A stretch of 9,913 bases of DNA. It comes from an uncultured Pseudomonadota bacterium. Lineage in GTDB: Bacteria; Desulfobacterota_B; Binatia; UBA9968. Numbering within the stretch: the stretch's first letter is position 1; every line of letters starts with the position of its first letter. The DNA is taken from contig CAMLCX010000149.1 in the NCBI GenBank assembly GCA_946478635.1, positions 1 through 9,913 of the forward strand, written 5' to 3'. Below, one piece after another: positions 1 through 5,681 of this stretch. The notes beneath the pieces were generated by a model. The model had not been told where the DNA came from. It saw only the letters and a program-made list of their open reading frames with translations, and ran no database searches. A program made the position numbers and the translations under genes.

Positions 1-43
1 AGAACAGCGCCGCTATGGCCGAAAGTGCATCTCTTCTTTTCAT
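1..43 (-). CDS. N-terminus of an exported protein (partial, runs off left edge)
   Basis: Reading leftward from the ATG at 43, the frame is open to the window edge and encodes MKRRDALSAIAALF. A basic n-region followed by a hydrophobic stretch is how Sec or Tat signal peptides start, and the RRD tripeptide would suit either. A strong Shine-Dalgarno, AGGGGGA (57-51), lies seven bases before the ATG. A sigma-54-type promoter (134-120) points at it with a predicted leader of about 65 bases. Only 14 codons are visible, so the product is unknown. Periplasmic solute-binding proteins often begin this way, but that is only a guess. The start is supported by SD, promoter and signal-peptide character together. 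Confidence 0.5.
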   Translation of the reverse strand, partial: MKRRDALSAIAALF

Positions 44-50
44 CGTCGTA

Positions 51-57
51 TCCCCCT
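51..57 (-). promoter_or_regulatory. Shine-Dalgarno of left-edge gene
   Basis: AGGGGGA on the minus strand, seven bases before the ATG at 43. This near-ideal ribosome binding site is the main reason to believe the short partial frame. Confidence 0.5.
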
Positions 58-119
58 AGTGCTTGGCTTTTTATGTTTATGAATGCGTTGCGCTGACGAT
101 CGCGATATCCAGTGGAAAG

Positions 120-134
120 GCAAATGTTGCGCCA
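120..134 (-). promoter_or_regulatory. Sigma-54 promoter candidate (left-edge gene)
   Basis: Minus strand TGGCGCAACATTTGC. It has TGGC at -24 and TTGC at -12 with the GG and GC pairs twelve bases apart, as in the RpoN consensus TGGCACG-N4-TTGC. The predicted transcript starts near 108 and reads into the exported-protein gene at 43. It is one of five such sites in the window. Confidence 0.5.
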
Positions 135-730
135 CATCGGGGAAACACCATCTCTTAAGATCCGCTAGCCACATTCAACCAGCACAAGACACCAACTACA
201 CCAATCTTTTTTTATCACGCCGGCTAGAGGAACCCGAGCGAAGCACGCCGATTTCGGGATCGACGCGAATCCATCCCGGGGATTTCGCAGGTTCGCCTTA
301 CGCAGCGCGAAAATCCGCATGTTGATGGTTCGCATAAACGAGAGAATCATCGACCGTAAATTCTCAACCATGACAAAACATGCTTAGTGCCGAAGCCGGA
401 GTTACCCGGCGGATGTGGAAATCCTGCAATTTAATCTGGCCGGCCCGATGCCCGCGGTGCGCCCATACTGCCACACGGACTCAGCGCGGCAAAATATCTT
501 TACGGGGAAAAGGATAAAGCCGGTTATCCGATTCCCAACATCACCGTCAGCGGCAACCACGTCGTGATTGCGTGGCCCAACGGAGTCGTGACGATAAGAG
601 ACTATCGCCGATGATGGAACCATGCGCCGCACCGTGCTGGGCCCGCCCTCGGAAAGGAACATTTTCTAGCCAGCGAGCCGACCTGCGGGGGCGGGTGATT
701 TACGCACCCACGGATCACCTAAGTGGGACC
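135..730. other. Gene-poor stretch, no intact coding region seen
   Basis: No open frame here has a convincing start, ribosome site and protein-like composition on either strand. The only protein-like signal is a frameshifted remnant at 409-614, listed separately. No RNA gene, tandem repeat or insertion-sequence end was recognised. Confidence 0.4.
409..614 (+). pseudogene. Possible decayed coding remnant, frameshifted
   Basis: Two adjacent plus-strand segments in different frames read like protein. From 409 the frame gives ADVEILQFNLAGPMPAV and continues to about 480. From 480 a second frame gives LSAAKYLYGEKDKAGYPIP, then a hydrophobic strand-like stretch ending VVTIRDYRR at the TGA at 612-614. 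Neither has a ribosome site, and the upstream frames are broken by stops. Joined by a frameshift near 478-480 they would make about 68 residues of one unrecognised protein. It may be chance, since only composition supports it. Confidence 0.22.
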
Positions 731-760
731 TTGCCATTTTCGTCTCCGTCTCGGTCTATT
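731..760 (+). promoter_or_regulatory. Sigma-70-type promoter candidate for the YihY-like gene
   Basis: TTGCCA (731-736) and TCTATT (755-760) are separated by 18 bases and match the -35 and -10 consensus at 5/6 and 4/6. They lie about 87 bases before the ATG at 847. No sigma-54 motif was found upstream of this gene, so it is probably expressed separately from its neighbours. Confidence 0.28.
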
Positions 761-846
761 GCTTCCCGCGCGCCGATAAAGCACGATTCCAACCGGCGGC
801 AAGTCCAGCAAGGTTATTCTCTAATGTTTGGCGCGGGAGACGTCTC

Positions 847-2193
847 ATGAGTTTAAAAGAGCGGTCGCTGAAAAAATTTTCCGATACCGTTCGATTTTTG
901 AACGCGGATATCTGGCGCCTACAAGCACACAAACTGCCGCCGCGCCGGTCGTTTTGGATCACCCAATTAAGAATTGTCCTCCTAGCCGTTCGCCGCTTCA
1001 ATCTGGACAAATGTGAGCTGCGCGCTTCGGCTCTGACGTTTTATTCCTTGTTGTCGATTGTGCCGGTGGTTGCGCTGGCTTTCGCGGTGGCGAAGGGGTT
1101 CGGTGTCGAGAAGGTCCTCGGCGAACAGCTCATGGCCAAGATGCAAGGTCAAGAAGAGGTCGCAGAGAGGATCATTGGCTTTGCTCAATCTTTTCTGGAA
1201 AATACCAAAGGGGGTGCCATTGCCGGTGTTGGCATCGTCCTGTTGTTTTGGACGGTCATTAAGGTCTTGGGCAACGTCGAGAAGTCCTTCAATGACATCT
1301 GGGGGGTGAAGACATCCAGGGCCATGGGGCGCAAGTTCGCCGACTATTTGTCGATCATGATGATCTGTCCCGTGTTATTGATCATCGCCAGCAGCGTGAC
1401 GGTGTTGCTCACCACCCAGGTTTCAGCGATGCTGGAGCGACTGTCTGTCCTCGGCTATCTCGCCGACGTGCTCATCTGGCTTCTCAAGATAGTGCCCTAC
1501 GGCGTCATATGGCTCGTCTTCACGTTTGTCTACGTTTTCATGCCGAACACCAAGGTCGAGCTGAAATCAGCTCTCTGGGGAGGAATCTTTGCGGGGACCA
1601 TCTATCAGCTCGTTCAACTCGCTTACATTACGTTCCAGATCGGCGTTTCCAACTATGGCGCTATCTACGGCAGCTTCGCCGCGCTGCCCTTGTTCCTGGT
1701 GTGGCTGCAACTCAGTTGGCTGATCGTTCTGCTCGGCGCGGAAATCTCTTTTGCCCATCAAAACGTCGGGACCTATGAGTTCGAACAGGACTGTCTGGCA
1801 GTAAGTCATTCTTTCCGGAGAATGATCGCTCTCATGATCAGCTCTCTGTGCGTGAAACATTTCCGGAACGCGGAAAAGCCGTCAACGGCGGAAGATATTT
1901 CCCGTGAACTGGAGGTTCCCATCCGCCTGGTTCGTTCGGTTCTCGCAGAACTGACCGAAGGCGGACTTCTTTGCGAGGTTTGCTCCGACCATCGCGAAAA
2001 TATCGCCTATCAGCCGGCCTGCGATATTCATCGTTTGACCGTGGCCGGCGTCATCGACCGATTGGACCAACAGGGCATCACCACGGTGCCGGTTGCGGAA
2101 TCCACCAGCACGGATAAGCTCCGGGAAACAGTACAGAGATTTCGCGAAATGATCGAGCAATCGTCCGCCAACCTAAGGCTTCAAGATTTGTGA
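847..2193 (+). CDS. YihY/virulence factor BrkB family membrane protein with winged-helix C-terminus
   Basis: Inner-membrane protein of 448 residues in the BrkB/YihY family (once annotated as ribonuclease BN); its biochemical role is not established. After a basic cytoplasmic N-terminus, about six hydrophobic segments lie near residues 61-85, 125-143, 167-193, 205-233, 242-268 and 278-303. Family hallmarks include ALTFYSLLSIVPV (62-74), the FNDIWG segment (148-153) and the polar patch NYGAIYGSFAALP (269-281). Residues 320-415 form a soluble tail that looks like a winged helix (STAEDISRELEVP, then a recognition-helix-like stretch), as in the longer family members that carry a DNA-binding-like extension. 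ATG 847 has GGGAGA at 835-840, six bases upstream. The gene is monocistronic, with a terminator-like hairpin after it and an opposing neighbour. Confidence 0.9.
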   Translation: MSLKERSLKKFSDTVRFLNADIWRLQAHKLPPRRSFWITQLRIVLLAVRRFNLDKCELRASALTFYSLLSIVPVVALAFAVAKGFGVEKVLGEQLMAKMQGQEEVAERIIGFAQSFLENTKGGAIAGVGIVLLFWTVIKVLGNVEKSFNDIWGVKTSRAMGRKFADYLSIMMICPVLLIIASSVTVLLTTQVSAMLERLSVLGYLADVLIWLLKIVPYGVIWLVFTFVYVFMPNTKVELKSALWGGIFAGTIYQLVQLAYITFQIGVSNYGAIYGSFAALPLFLVWLQLSWLIVLLGAEISFAHQNVGTYEFEQDCLAVSHSFRRMIALMISSLCVKHFRNAEKPSTAEDISRELEVPIRLVRSVLAELTEGGLLCEVCSDHRENIAYQPACDIHRLTVAGVIDRLDQQGITTVPVAESTSTDKLRETVQRFREMIEQSSANLRLQDL

Positions 2194-2211
2194 GACCATC
2201 GGTGTTTTGTT

Positions 2212-2232
2212 CCCGAAAGCGGGTATTTTTTT
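2212..2232 (+). terminator. Rho-independent terminator candidate after YihY-like gene
   Basis: A short GC stem, CCCG (2212-2215) with CGGG (2220-2223) around an AAAG loop, is followed two bases later by seven T residues (2226-2232). It starts 19 bases after the stop codon. The stem is only four pairs, so it may be weak. Confidence 0.45.
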
Positions 2233-2263
2233 GCTTGCGCCAGGGGAGTGTATATCCAACCTT

Positions 2264-2280
2264 AAAAATCGAAAATTTTT
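2264..2280 (-). terminator. Weak A/T hairpin at the end of the DUF883 gene
   Basis: On the minus strand AAAAAT and ATTTTT (outer ends 2280 and 2264) can pair around a five-base loop immediately at the stop codon of the DUF883 gene, and the right arm doubles as a T-tract. An all-A/T stem makes this a poor terminator. Confidence 0.2.
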
Positions 2281-2576
2281 CAATCACGGCGGCGAAGAAG
2301 GCCAAGGAGCACGCCGATTCCGGTAGCGACTGCCAATCCAACCCAGGGATTTTCGCGAAAACGTGACTCTGCCTGCGCTTTCGCCTCTCCAGCAGTCGTA
2401 AACCAAGATTTTTCGGCTAACGTCTTTCTGGCAACTTCAATCTTTTCCCGTAGACGCTGACGCAGATCTCCAATGCGTTCGCCAGTCTGATTCGCTGTTG
2501 CCTTCATTAACTCTTCCACGTCGTCCATTACGATCTTGAAATCGGCGGCTAGCTTTCTTGTGGATACTTCATTCAT
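2280..2576 (-). CDS. DUF883 (ElaB/YqjD-like) membrane-anchored protein
   Basis: This 98-residue protein has the ElaB/YqjD/DUF883 layout. A charged, amphipathic coiled-coil-like helix covers about residues 8-57, a linker follows, and a C-terminal membrane anchor with RENPWVGLAVATGIGVLLG (74-92) ends in LLRRRD. The N-P-W motif before a glycine-rich transmembrane segment and the terminal arginines are typical. In E. coli, YqjD and ElaB are tail-anchored inner-membrane proteins made under stress or in stationary phase, and YqjD associates with ribosomes; the same role here is inference. ATG 2576 has GGGAG (2588-2584) seven bases upstream. A sigma-54-type promoter at 2680-2666 should start transcription near 2654, and the gene is divergent from the cytochrome. 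Confidence 0.88.
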   Translation of the reverse strand: MNEVSTRKLAADFKIVMDDVEELMKATANQTGERIGDLRQRLREKIEVARKTLAEKSWFTTAGEAKAQAESRFRENPWVGLAVATGIGVLLGLLRRRD

Positions 2577-2647
2577 AGCGAGGCTCCCTTCTGTGTGATG
2601 GTCACGTCCTATAAGTTAGTGACTTAACGATGCAGGACGGATTGGCC

Positions 2648-2677
2648 CATTGCTCTTACGCATGCGCAAGAGTAATG
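2648..2677. repeat. 30-bp imperfect palindrome over the DUF883 promoter
   Basis: The sequence reads CATT-G-CTCTT-A-CGCATGCG-C-AAGAG-T-AATG and is symmetric about 2662/2663. Thirteen of fifteen pairs are complementary; the exceptions are G2652 opposite T2673 and A2658 opposite C2667. TGGC (2643-2646) and GCCA (2677-2680) extend it outward with a two-base bulge. It covers the -24 and -12 elements and predicted start of the minus-strand sigma-54 promoter. It could be an operator for a dimeric regulator. No T-tract follows, so a terminator is unlikely. Confidence 0.6.
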
Positions 2678-2680
2678 CCA
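2666..2680 (-). promoter_or_regulatory. Sigma-54 promoter candidate (DUF883 gene)
   Basis: Minus strand TGGCATTACTCTTGC has five consecutive consensus bases at -24 (TGGCA) and TTGC at -12 with exact spacing. The predicted start is near 2654, giving a leader of about 78 bases to the ATG at 2576. Confidence 0.6.
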
Positions 2681-2770
2681 GTGTTTGGAAGCTGGGCTAG
2701 TGTAAAATCACAGGGGTTTGCCAACCACATTAACCTGCATTCTTCCGGTTGCGATCACGCGCGATTCTGC

Positions 2771-2799
2771 TTGTCACTATCGAGAATAGGCTTTACGTT
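2771..2799 (+). promoter_or_regulatory. Weak sigma-70-type promoter candidate upstream of cytochrome
   Basis: TTGTCA (2771-2776), 17 bases, TACGTT (2794-2799). The -35 is good (5/6) but the -10 is poor (3/6), and it overlaps the inverted repeat at 2776-2810. It might give basal expression; the sigma-54 site at 2905 is the better candidate. Confidence 0.18.
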
Positions 2800-2810
2800 T
2801 GAGCGATAGT
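2776..2810. promoter_or_regulatory. Candidate shared activator site midway between divergent sigma-54 promoters
   Basis: The inverted repeat ACTATCG (2776-2782), 21 bases, CGATAGT (2804-2810) is centred at 2793. It is equidistant from the -24 elements of the two divergent promoters (starting at 2680 and 2905), which puts it about 138 bases from each predicted start. That is a usual distance for sigma-54 activator (enhancer) sites. Binding by the regulator encoded here is inference. Confidence 0.3.
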
Positions 2811-2904
2811 TTCGTGGGGACTGGACCGGTCAGATGCGCTCTGCCCAAGCGTGACTTGTCGAACCGACGAAAAAAGCCAGTTGGGACTTTTTACAAAGTG
2901 CGCA

Positions 2905-2919
2905 TGGTACATCAATTGC
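2905..2919 (+). promoter_or_regulatory. Sigma-54 promoter candidate (cytochrome c gene)
   Basis: TGGTACATCAATTGC followed by T: GG and GC are twelve bases apart and the -12 box TTGCT is a full match. The predicted start near 2931 leaves a 16-base leader that just contains the GGAGG ribosome site, which supports ATG 2947 over longer frames starting upstream. Confidence 0.6.
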
Positions 2920-2936
2920 TCCGATCAAACTTCATC

Positions 2937-2941
2937 GGAGG
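2937..2941 (+). promoter_or_regulatory. Shine-Dalgarno deciding the cytochrome start
   Basis: GGAGG five bases before ATG 2947. The frame is open upstream to 2851, but this site and the signal peptide fix the start at 2947. The 3' arm of a CTCCGAT/ATCGGAG inverted repeat (2919-2925, 2934-2940) overlaps it. Confidence 0.7.
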
Positions 2942-2946
2942 CGCCC

Positions 2947-3375
2947 ATGCGACGAAGGCGAATCTTCATTCTTGCTTTAGTGGTATTATTGACTGCTTGG
3001 CCCGGCATTCTCGATAGACCAACGGCAGCTCAAGAAATGGAAGTCGTTCTCGGCGGCGAGCTTGAATACCAGAACTACTGCGCCGTGTGCCATGGCGTCG
3101 ACGCCAAGGGCCAAGGACTCATGGGCAGGTTTCTCACAGTCCGCCCCGCCGACCTTACGCTCCTGGCGAAGAAGAACGACGGCAGGTTTCCTTTTTGGCA
3201 GACCTATCGCGCCATCGACGGACGCGAAGAAGTCCGCGGCCACGGTTCCCGCGACATGCCCCTTTGGGGCGATCGATTCAGAGCCCAAGCGGGCGGCAAC
3301 GACAGCGGCTCACGCGCTCAAGCGGCGGGACGGCTCCTCGGGCTGGTCTTCTATCTGCAGCATATTCAGGAATAG
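2947..3375 (+). CDS. Monohaem c-type cytochrome, exported
   Basis: Precursor of 142 residues. An MRRRR n-region and a hydrophobic core (6-20) form a Sec signal peptide or uncleaved anchor; a possible cleavage site follows the alanines near 27-28. The single haem site is CAVCH (45-49), with H49 as proximal ligand. M104 in RDMPLWG (102-108) is the likely sixth ligand. This spacing and the GHGSRDMP...WGD context are typical of small class I cytochromes c (Cytochrome_C domain families), periplasmic one-electron carriers. The frame is open back to 2851, but only ATG 2947 has an SD and yields a signal peptide. It has its own sigma-54-type promoter, so it probably belongs to the locally controlled set. 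Redox partner unknown; no oxidase or reductase genes are nearby. Confidence 0.88.
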   Translation: MRRRRIFILALVVLLTAWPGILDRPTAAQEMEVVLGGELEYQNYCAVCHGVDAKGQGLMGRFLTVRPADLTLLAKKNDGRFPFWQTYRAIDGREEVRGHGSRDMPLWGDRFRAQAGGNDSGSRAQAAGRLLGLVFYLQHIQE

Positions 3376-3468
3376 GCGCAACTGGGGCATGGTCGACTTT
3401 TGCGAATTAATGAACGCACTTTATCCAATTTGACAAATTTTGGAGGCAGCCCACAGCCAAAATACCGC

Positions 3469-3483
3469 TGGCATAGCAATTGC
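3469..3483 (+). promoter_or_regulatory. Sigma-54 promoter candidate (Cys-protein/HhH operon)
   Basis: TGGCATAGCAATTGC has TGGCA at -24 and TTGC at -12 with exact spacing. The predicted start is near 3495, giving a leader of about 46 bases to ATG 3541. That position argues against the in-frame GTG at 3496 as the start, as its ribosome site would lie at or before the transcript end. Confidence 0.6.
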
Positions 3484-3540
3484 GCCAACTAAGAGGTGAT
3501 TTCTACTCGTCGGATTCATCGGAGCAAGCGAGGTGCGAAT

Positions 3541-3837
3541 ATGAACCGTGTCTATCTACTCATCGGCGGTATCGTTTTTCTCGGAAGCATTTATGTTATC
3601 GCTCCCATAGTAACCGATAGCTATCGCCGTTACCGCAACCGCAGAACGGTCATCTGCCCTGAGACCGGTCAGCTCGCCGAAGTAGATCTCAAGGCAGTAC
3701 AGGCCAGTCTTATCTCGGCCTTGGGAAAGCACTGGGTACGCGTGAAATGGTGCAGTTTATGGCCGCGCAAAAAAGGCTGCGCTGAAGAGTGCGTAGAGAA
3801 CGGATCCGCACAAAGTCACAACAGCCGCGTCAACTGA
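3541..3837 (+). CDS. Small one-TM protein with a conserved-looking four-cysteine domain
   Basis: The protein has 98 residues. Residues 4-24 are a single N-terminal membrane segment, followed by a basic stretch (YRRYRNRR, 28-35). A compact domain then carries four cysteines: ICPETGQLAEV (C39), WCSLWP (C71) and GCAEEC (C80, C84). The C-P-x-T-G, C-S-x-W-P and C-x3-C pattern resembles small uncharacterised proteins I have seen in proteobacterial-type genomes; a metal-binding or redox role is inferred, and no family name can be given. ATG 3541 is chosen because GAGGT (3530-3534) lies six bases upstream and the sigma-54 promoter predicts a start at 3495. The frame is open to GTG 3496. It is the first gene of an apparent operon; the next begins 11 bases after its stop. 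Confidence 0.75.
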   Translation: MNRVYLLIGGIVFLGSIYVIAPIVTDSYRRYRNRRTVICPETGQLAEVDLKAVQASLISALGKHWVRVKWCSLWPRKKGCAEECVENGSAQSHNSRVN

Positions 3838-3848
3838 ATTTCGACCTG

Positions 3849-3968
3849 ATGTTTTCGTTTGGACGATACCGGAAAAACATCAAGCCCATACGTTGCCCCA
3901 ATTGCGGCAGCACCAGGGTCGAGCGGCGCATTTCCATCTTTGAGGTCAAAACTTCGAAGAAGAGCTAG
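3849..3968 (+). CDS. 39-residue CPNCG mini-protein
   Basis: A short frame in the tight gap between the four-cysteine protein and the HhH gene. It encodes MFSFGRYRKNIKPIRCPNCG, then a basic strand-like tail ending KTSKKS at TAG 3966-3968. C16-P-N-C19-G is a zinc-knuckle half-site, but there is no second CxxC, so it would need to dimerise, use other ligands or bind no metal. ATG 3849 has no clear Shine-Dalgarno. An alternative GTG at 3789 would give 59 residues and overlap the upstream gene. Gaps of 11 and 17 bases to its neighbours suggest translational coupling in one transcript. It is supported by composition and position only. Confidence 0.5.
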   Translation: MFSFGRYRKNIKPIRCPNCGSTRVERRISIFEVKTSKKS

Positions 3969-3985
3969 GGCGAGCGAGGAGTGAG

Positions 3986-4918
3986 ATGGCGCTAGAAGCG
4001 GGTCGAGGGAATGTAATCAATCTCAAGATCGCGCGCCGCCTCGATGAGGTCGCGGAGATCTTGACCGAACAGGGCGCCAATCCCTTTCGCGTGCAGGCCT
4101 ATCGAAACGCGGCGGCTAACCTGCGCCGGCTGCCGCGGTCAGTCGACGACATTTTGCAAGAAGGCGGCGAGCCGGGACTGCGCAGAATACCCGGCATCGG
4201 TCCCAGTCTCGCCCGTGCCGTTGCGACGCTGGTTCTCACCGGTCGGCTGCCCATGCTCAATCGCTTGCGCGGCGAGAGCGATACCGGAGTACTCCTGGCG
4301 TCGGTGCCGGGCATCGGCAGAGTCTTGGCCGCGCGCCTGCATGATGAGTTGGACATCCATACGCTGGAACAGTTGGAGGCAGCGGCCCATGACGGTCGCT
4401 TAAAAAAATTGATGGGACTCGGTGAAAAGCGCATCGGTGGAATCATGGACTCCCTTGCTAGCCGTCTCGGACGAGTGCAAGGCCGCCCTGCGCCCGGAAG
4501 ATACCCGGAACCTTCGGTCGCAGAGATTTTAGACGTCGATCACGAGTATCGAGAGAAAGCCGCAGCCGGCATGCTGCGTACGATTGCGCCGCGTCGTTTC
4601 AACCCCAACCGCGAAGCCTGGCTGCCGATCCTGCACTCTCAGCGCGGCCGGCGCCACTACAGCGCCTTGTTCTCAAACTCCGCACACGCTCATGAAGTTA
4701 AGAAAACTAAAGACTGGGTGGTCATTTACTACGATGGCCCCGGCGGTGAAAAGCAGTGCACGGTCATTACCAGCCAGCGCGGGCCGCTTACCGGCAAAAG
4801 AATCGTGCGCGGCCGGGAAGATGCTTGCGCCGAACACTATGAGACAGTCGCATTGGAGTTCGACCCCGCCGGGGACGCCACCGCTGCCGCGCTGCGCATG
4901 GCCTCAGGTATTAGTTAA
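3986..4918 (+). CDS. Helix-hairpin-helix protein related to the N-terminus of family X DNA polymerase, lacking the polymerase domain
   Basis: The protein has 310 residues. Residues 11-90 match the 8-kDa-like domain of family X DNA polymerases (ARRLDEVAEILTEQGANPFR, then AYRNAAANLRRLP). Three helix-hairpin-helix turns follow: IPGIG (68-72), VPGIG (107-111) and MGLGEK (143-148). In bacterial PolX a nucleotidyltransferase palm and a PHP exonuclease domain come next. Here there is only a linker and an unrelated domain of about 110 residues (about 198-305, from RTIAPRRFNPNR through DWVVIYYDGPGGEKQCTVIT), with no polymerase aspartates. It is therefore probably a DNA-binding or repair accessory protein, not a polymerase. 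ATG 3986 has GAGGAG at 3976-3981. It is last in the sigma-54-driven operon and converges with the phosphoribosyltransferase gene. Confidence 0.82.
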   Translation: MALEAGRGNVINLKIARRLDEVAEILTEQGANPFRVQAYRNAAANLRRLPRSVDDILQEGGEPGLRRIPGIGPSLARAVATLVLTGRLPMLNRLRGESDTGVLLASVPGIGRVLAARLHDELDIHTLEQLEAAAHDGRLKKLMGLGEKRIGGIMDSLASRLGRVQGRPAPGRYPEPSVAEILDVDHEYREKAAAGMLRTIAPRRFNPNREAWLPILHSQRGRRHYSALFSNSAHAHEVKKTKDWVVIYYDGPGGEKQCTVITSQRGPLTGKRIVRGREDACAEHYETVALEFDPAGDATAAALRMASGIS

Positions 4919-4954
4919 GTCACAAATCGTAGCCGCCTGAGGGCATCGCCATGA

Positions 4955-5602
4955 CTAGCCCGCCACTGAAACCCCGATCTCGTTGGCGCGCAGCAGTTCG
5001 ATCACTTCGTCATCGGACACCTGCGTAAAATCATCGAAAAACTCTCCGACGGCGGAGAAGTCTGCCGGGACGCTCAAACAAACGATGGCATCGCACTCCT
5101 CTAACATCGATCGCGCGGCGCTGGGCGAAGCAACGGCCACGGCGCCGATCAGCTTCTGCGGATGCTTCGCGCGCACGGCACGCAGAGCCGCCAGTAGGGT
5201 CGAGCCGGTGGCAATGCCGTCATCGACGACGATGACGGTGCGACCTTCGGGATTTATCGGCGTGCGTTGAGGTGTGTATCGGGCGCGCCGATCCCGCAGC
5301 GTCCCAAGCTGGCGCCGCTTCTCCTCTTCAATGTATTCGGAATCGATTTCGGCGGCCCACTCGGAGAGAATCGTATTGCCGCTTTCATCGATAGCGCCGA
5401 TGGCGAGTTCGGGTTGATCGGGATGACCGAGCTTGTGCACCAAAACCACATCGAACTCGCCGCCCAAAGCTTCGGCGATGATTTTTGCCATCGGCACTGC
5501 GCCGCGCGGCACGCCGAGTATCAATGGATGCTGGTCCTTGCACTCTGCACGCAGCCGTTCAGCCAGCAGGTACGCGGCATGGGCTCGATCTTTAAATCGC
5601 AT
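4955..5602 (-). CDS. Phosphoribosyltransferase-family protein
   Basis: Stand-alone type I phosphoribosyltransferase fold of 215 residues. The PRPP-binding loop is VIVVDDGIATGST (123-135), with the two acidic residues D127-D128 and the G-x-T-G-S-T phosphate loop. An earlier loop, LGVPRGAVPMA (29-39), and VHKLGHPDQPELAIGAI (55-71) are typical of the predicted phosphoribosyltransferases of COG1926, which have no assigned base substrate. The frame is open to a TTG at 5665, but ATG 5602 has GAGAGG upstream and the family start MRFKDR. It lies 79 bases after the response regulator on the same strand with no terminator between, so it is probably co-transcribed. Its 3' end is 36 bases from that of the HhH gene. 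Confidence 0.87.
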   Translation of the reverse strand: MRFKDRAHAAYLLAERLRAECKDQHPLILGVPRGAVPMAKIIAEALGGEFDVVLVHKLGHPDQPELAIGAIDESGNTILSEWAAEIDSEYIEEEKRRQLGTLRDRRARYTPQRTPINPEGRTVIVVDDGIATGSTLLAALRAVRAKHPQKLIGAVAVASPSAARSMLEECDAIVCLSVPADFSAVGEFFDDFTQVSDDEVIELLRANEIGVSVAG

Positions 5603-5681
5603 AGCGTACCTCTCGGTCTCCTCTATCGGAAACGATCTCAAGGCTCCGATTTCGGAAGGCCGCAACTGGACGTAAGCCTGC

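Noticed and set aside
572..850. 92-codon GTG-start frame overlapping the YihY-like start
   Set aside because: No ribosome site, low-complexity Arg/Ser/Pro-rich composition, and it overlaps the better-supported start at 847.
2851..2946. Extended N-terminus of the cytochrome from 2851
   Set aside because: It would place the signal peptide internally, has no ribosome site, and lies mostly upstream of the predicted sigma-54 start at 2931.
3390..3403. Another sigma-54-like sequence, TGGTCGACTTTTGC, just after the cytochrome stop
   Set aside because: Spacing between the GG and GC pairs is one base short of the strict rule, and the correctly spaced site at 3469 is closer to the gene.
4919..4954. 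Bidirectional terminator between the converging HhH and phosphoribosyltransferase genes
   Set aside because: Only a three-pair GCC/GGC stem is visible, with no T-tract on either strand.
5645..5656. TCCGA/TCGGA palindrome in the gap between regulator and phosphoribosyltransferase as a terminator
   Set aside because: The stem is four to five pairs with a tiny loop and no T-tract follows on the minus strand, so read-through is more likely.
5603..5665. Longer phosphoribosyltransferase from the TTG at 5665
   Set aside because: The 21 extra residues are not family-like and have no good ribosome site; ATG 5602 has both.
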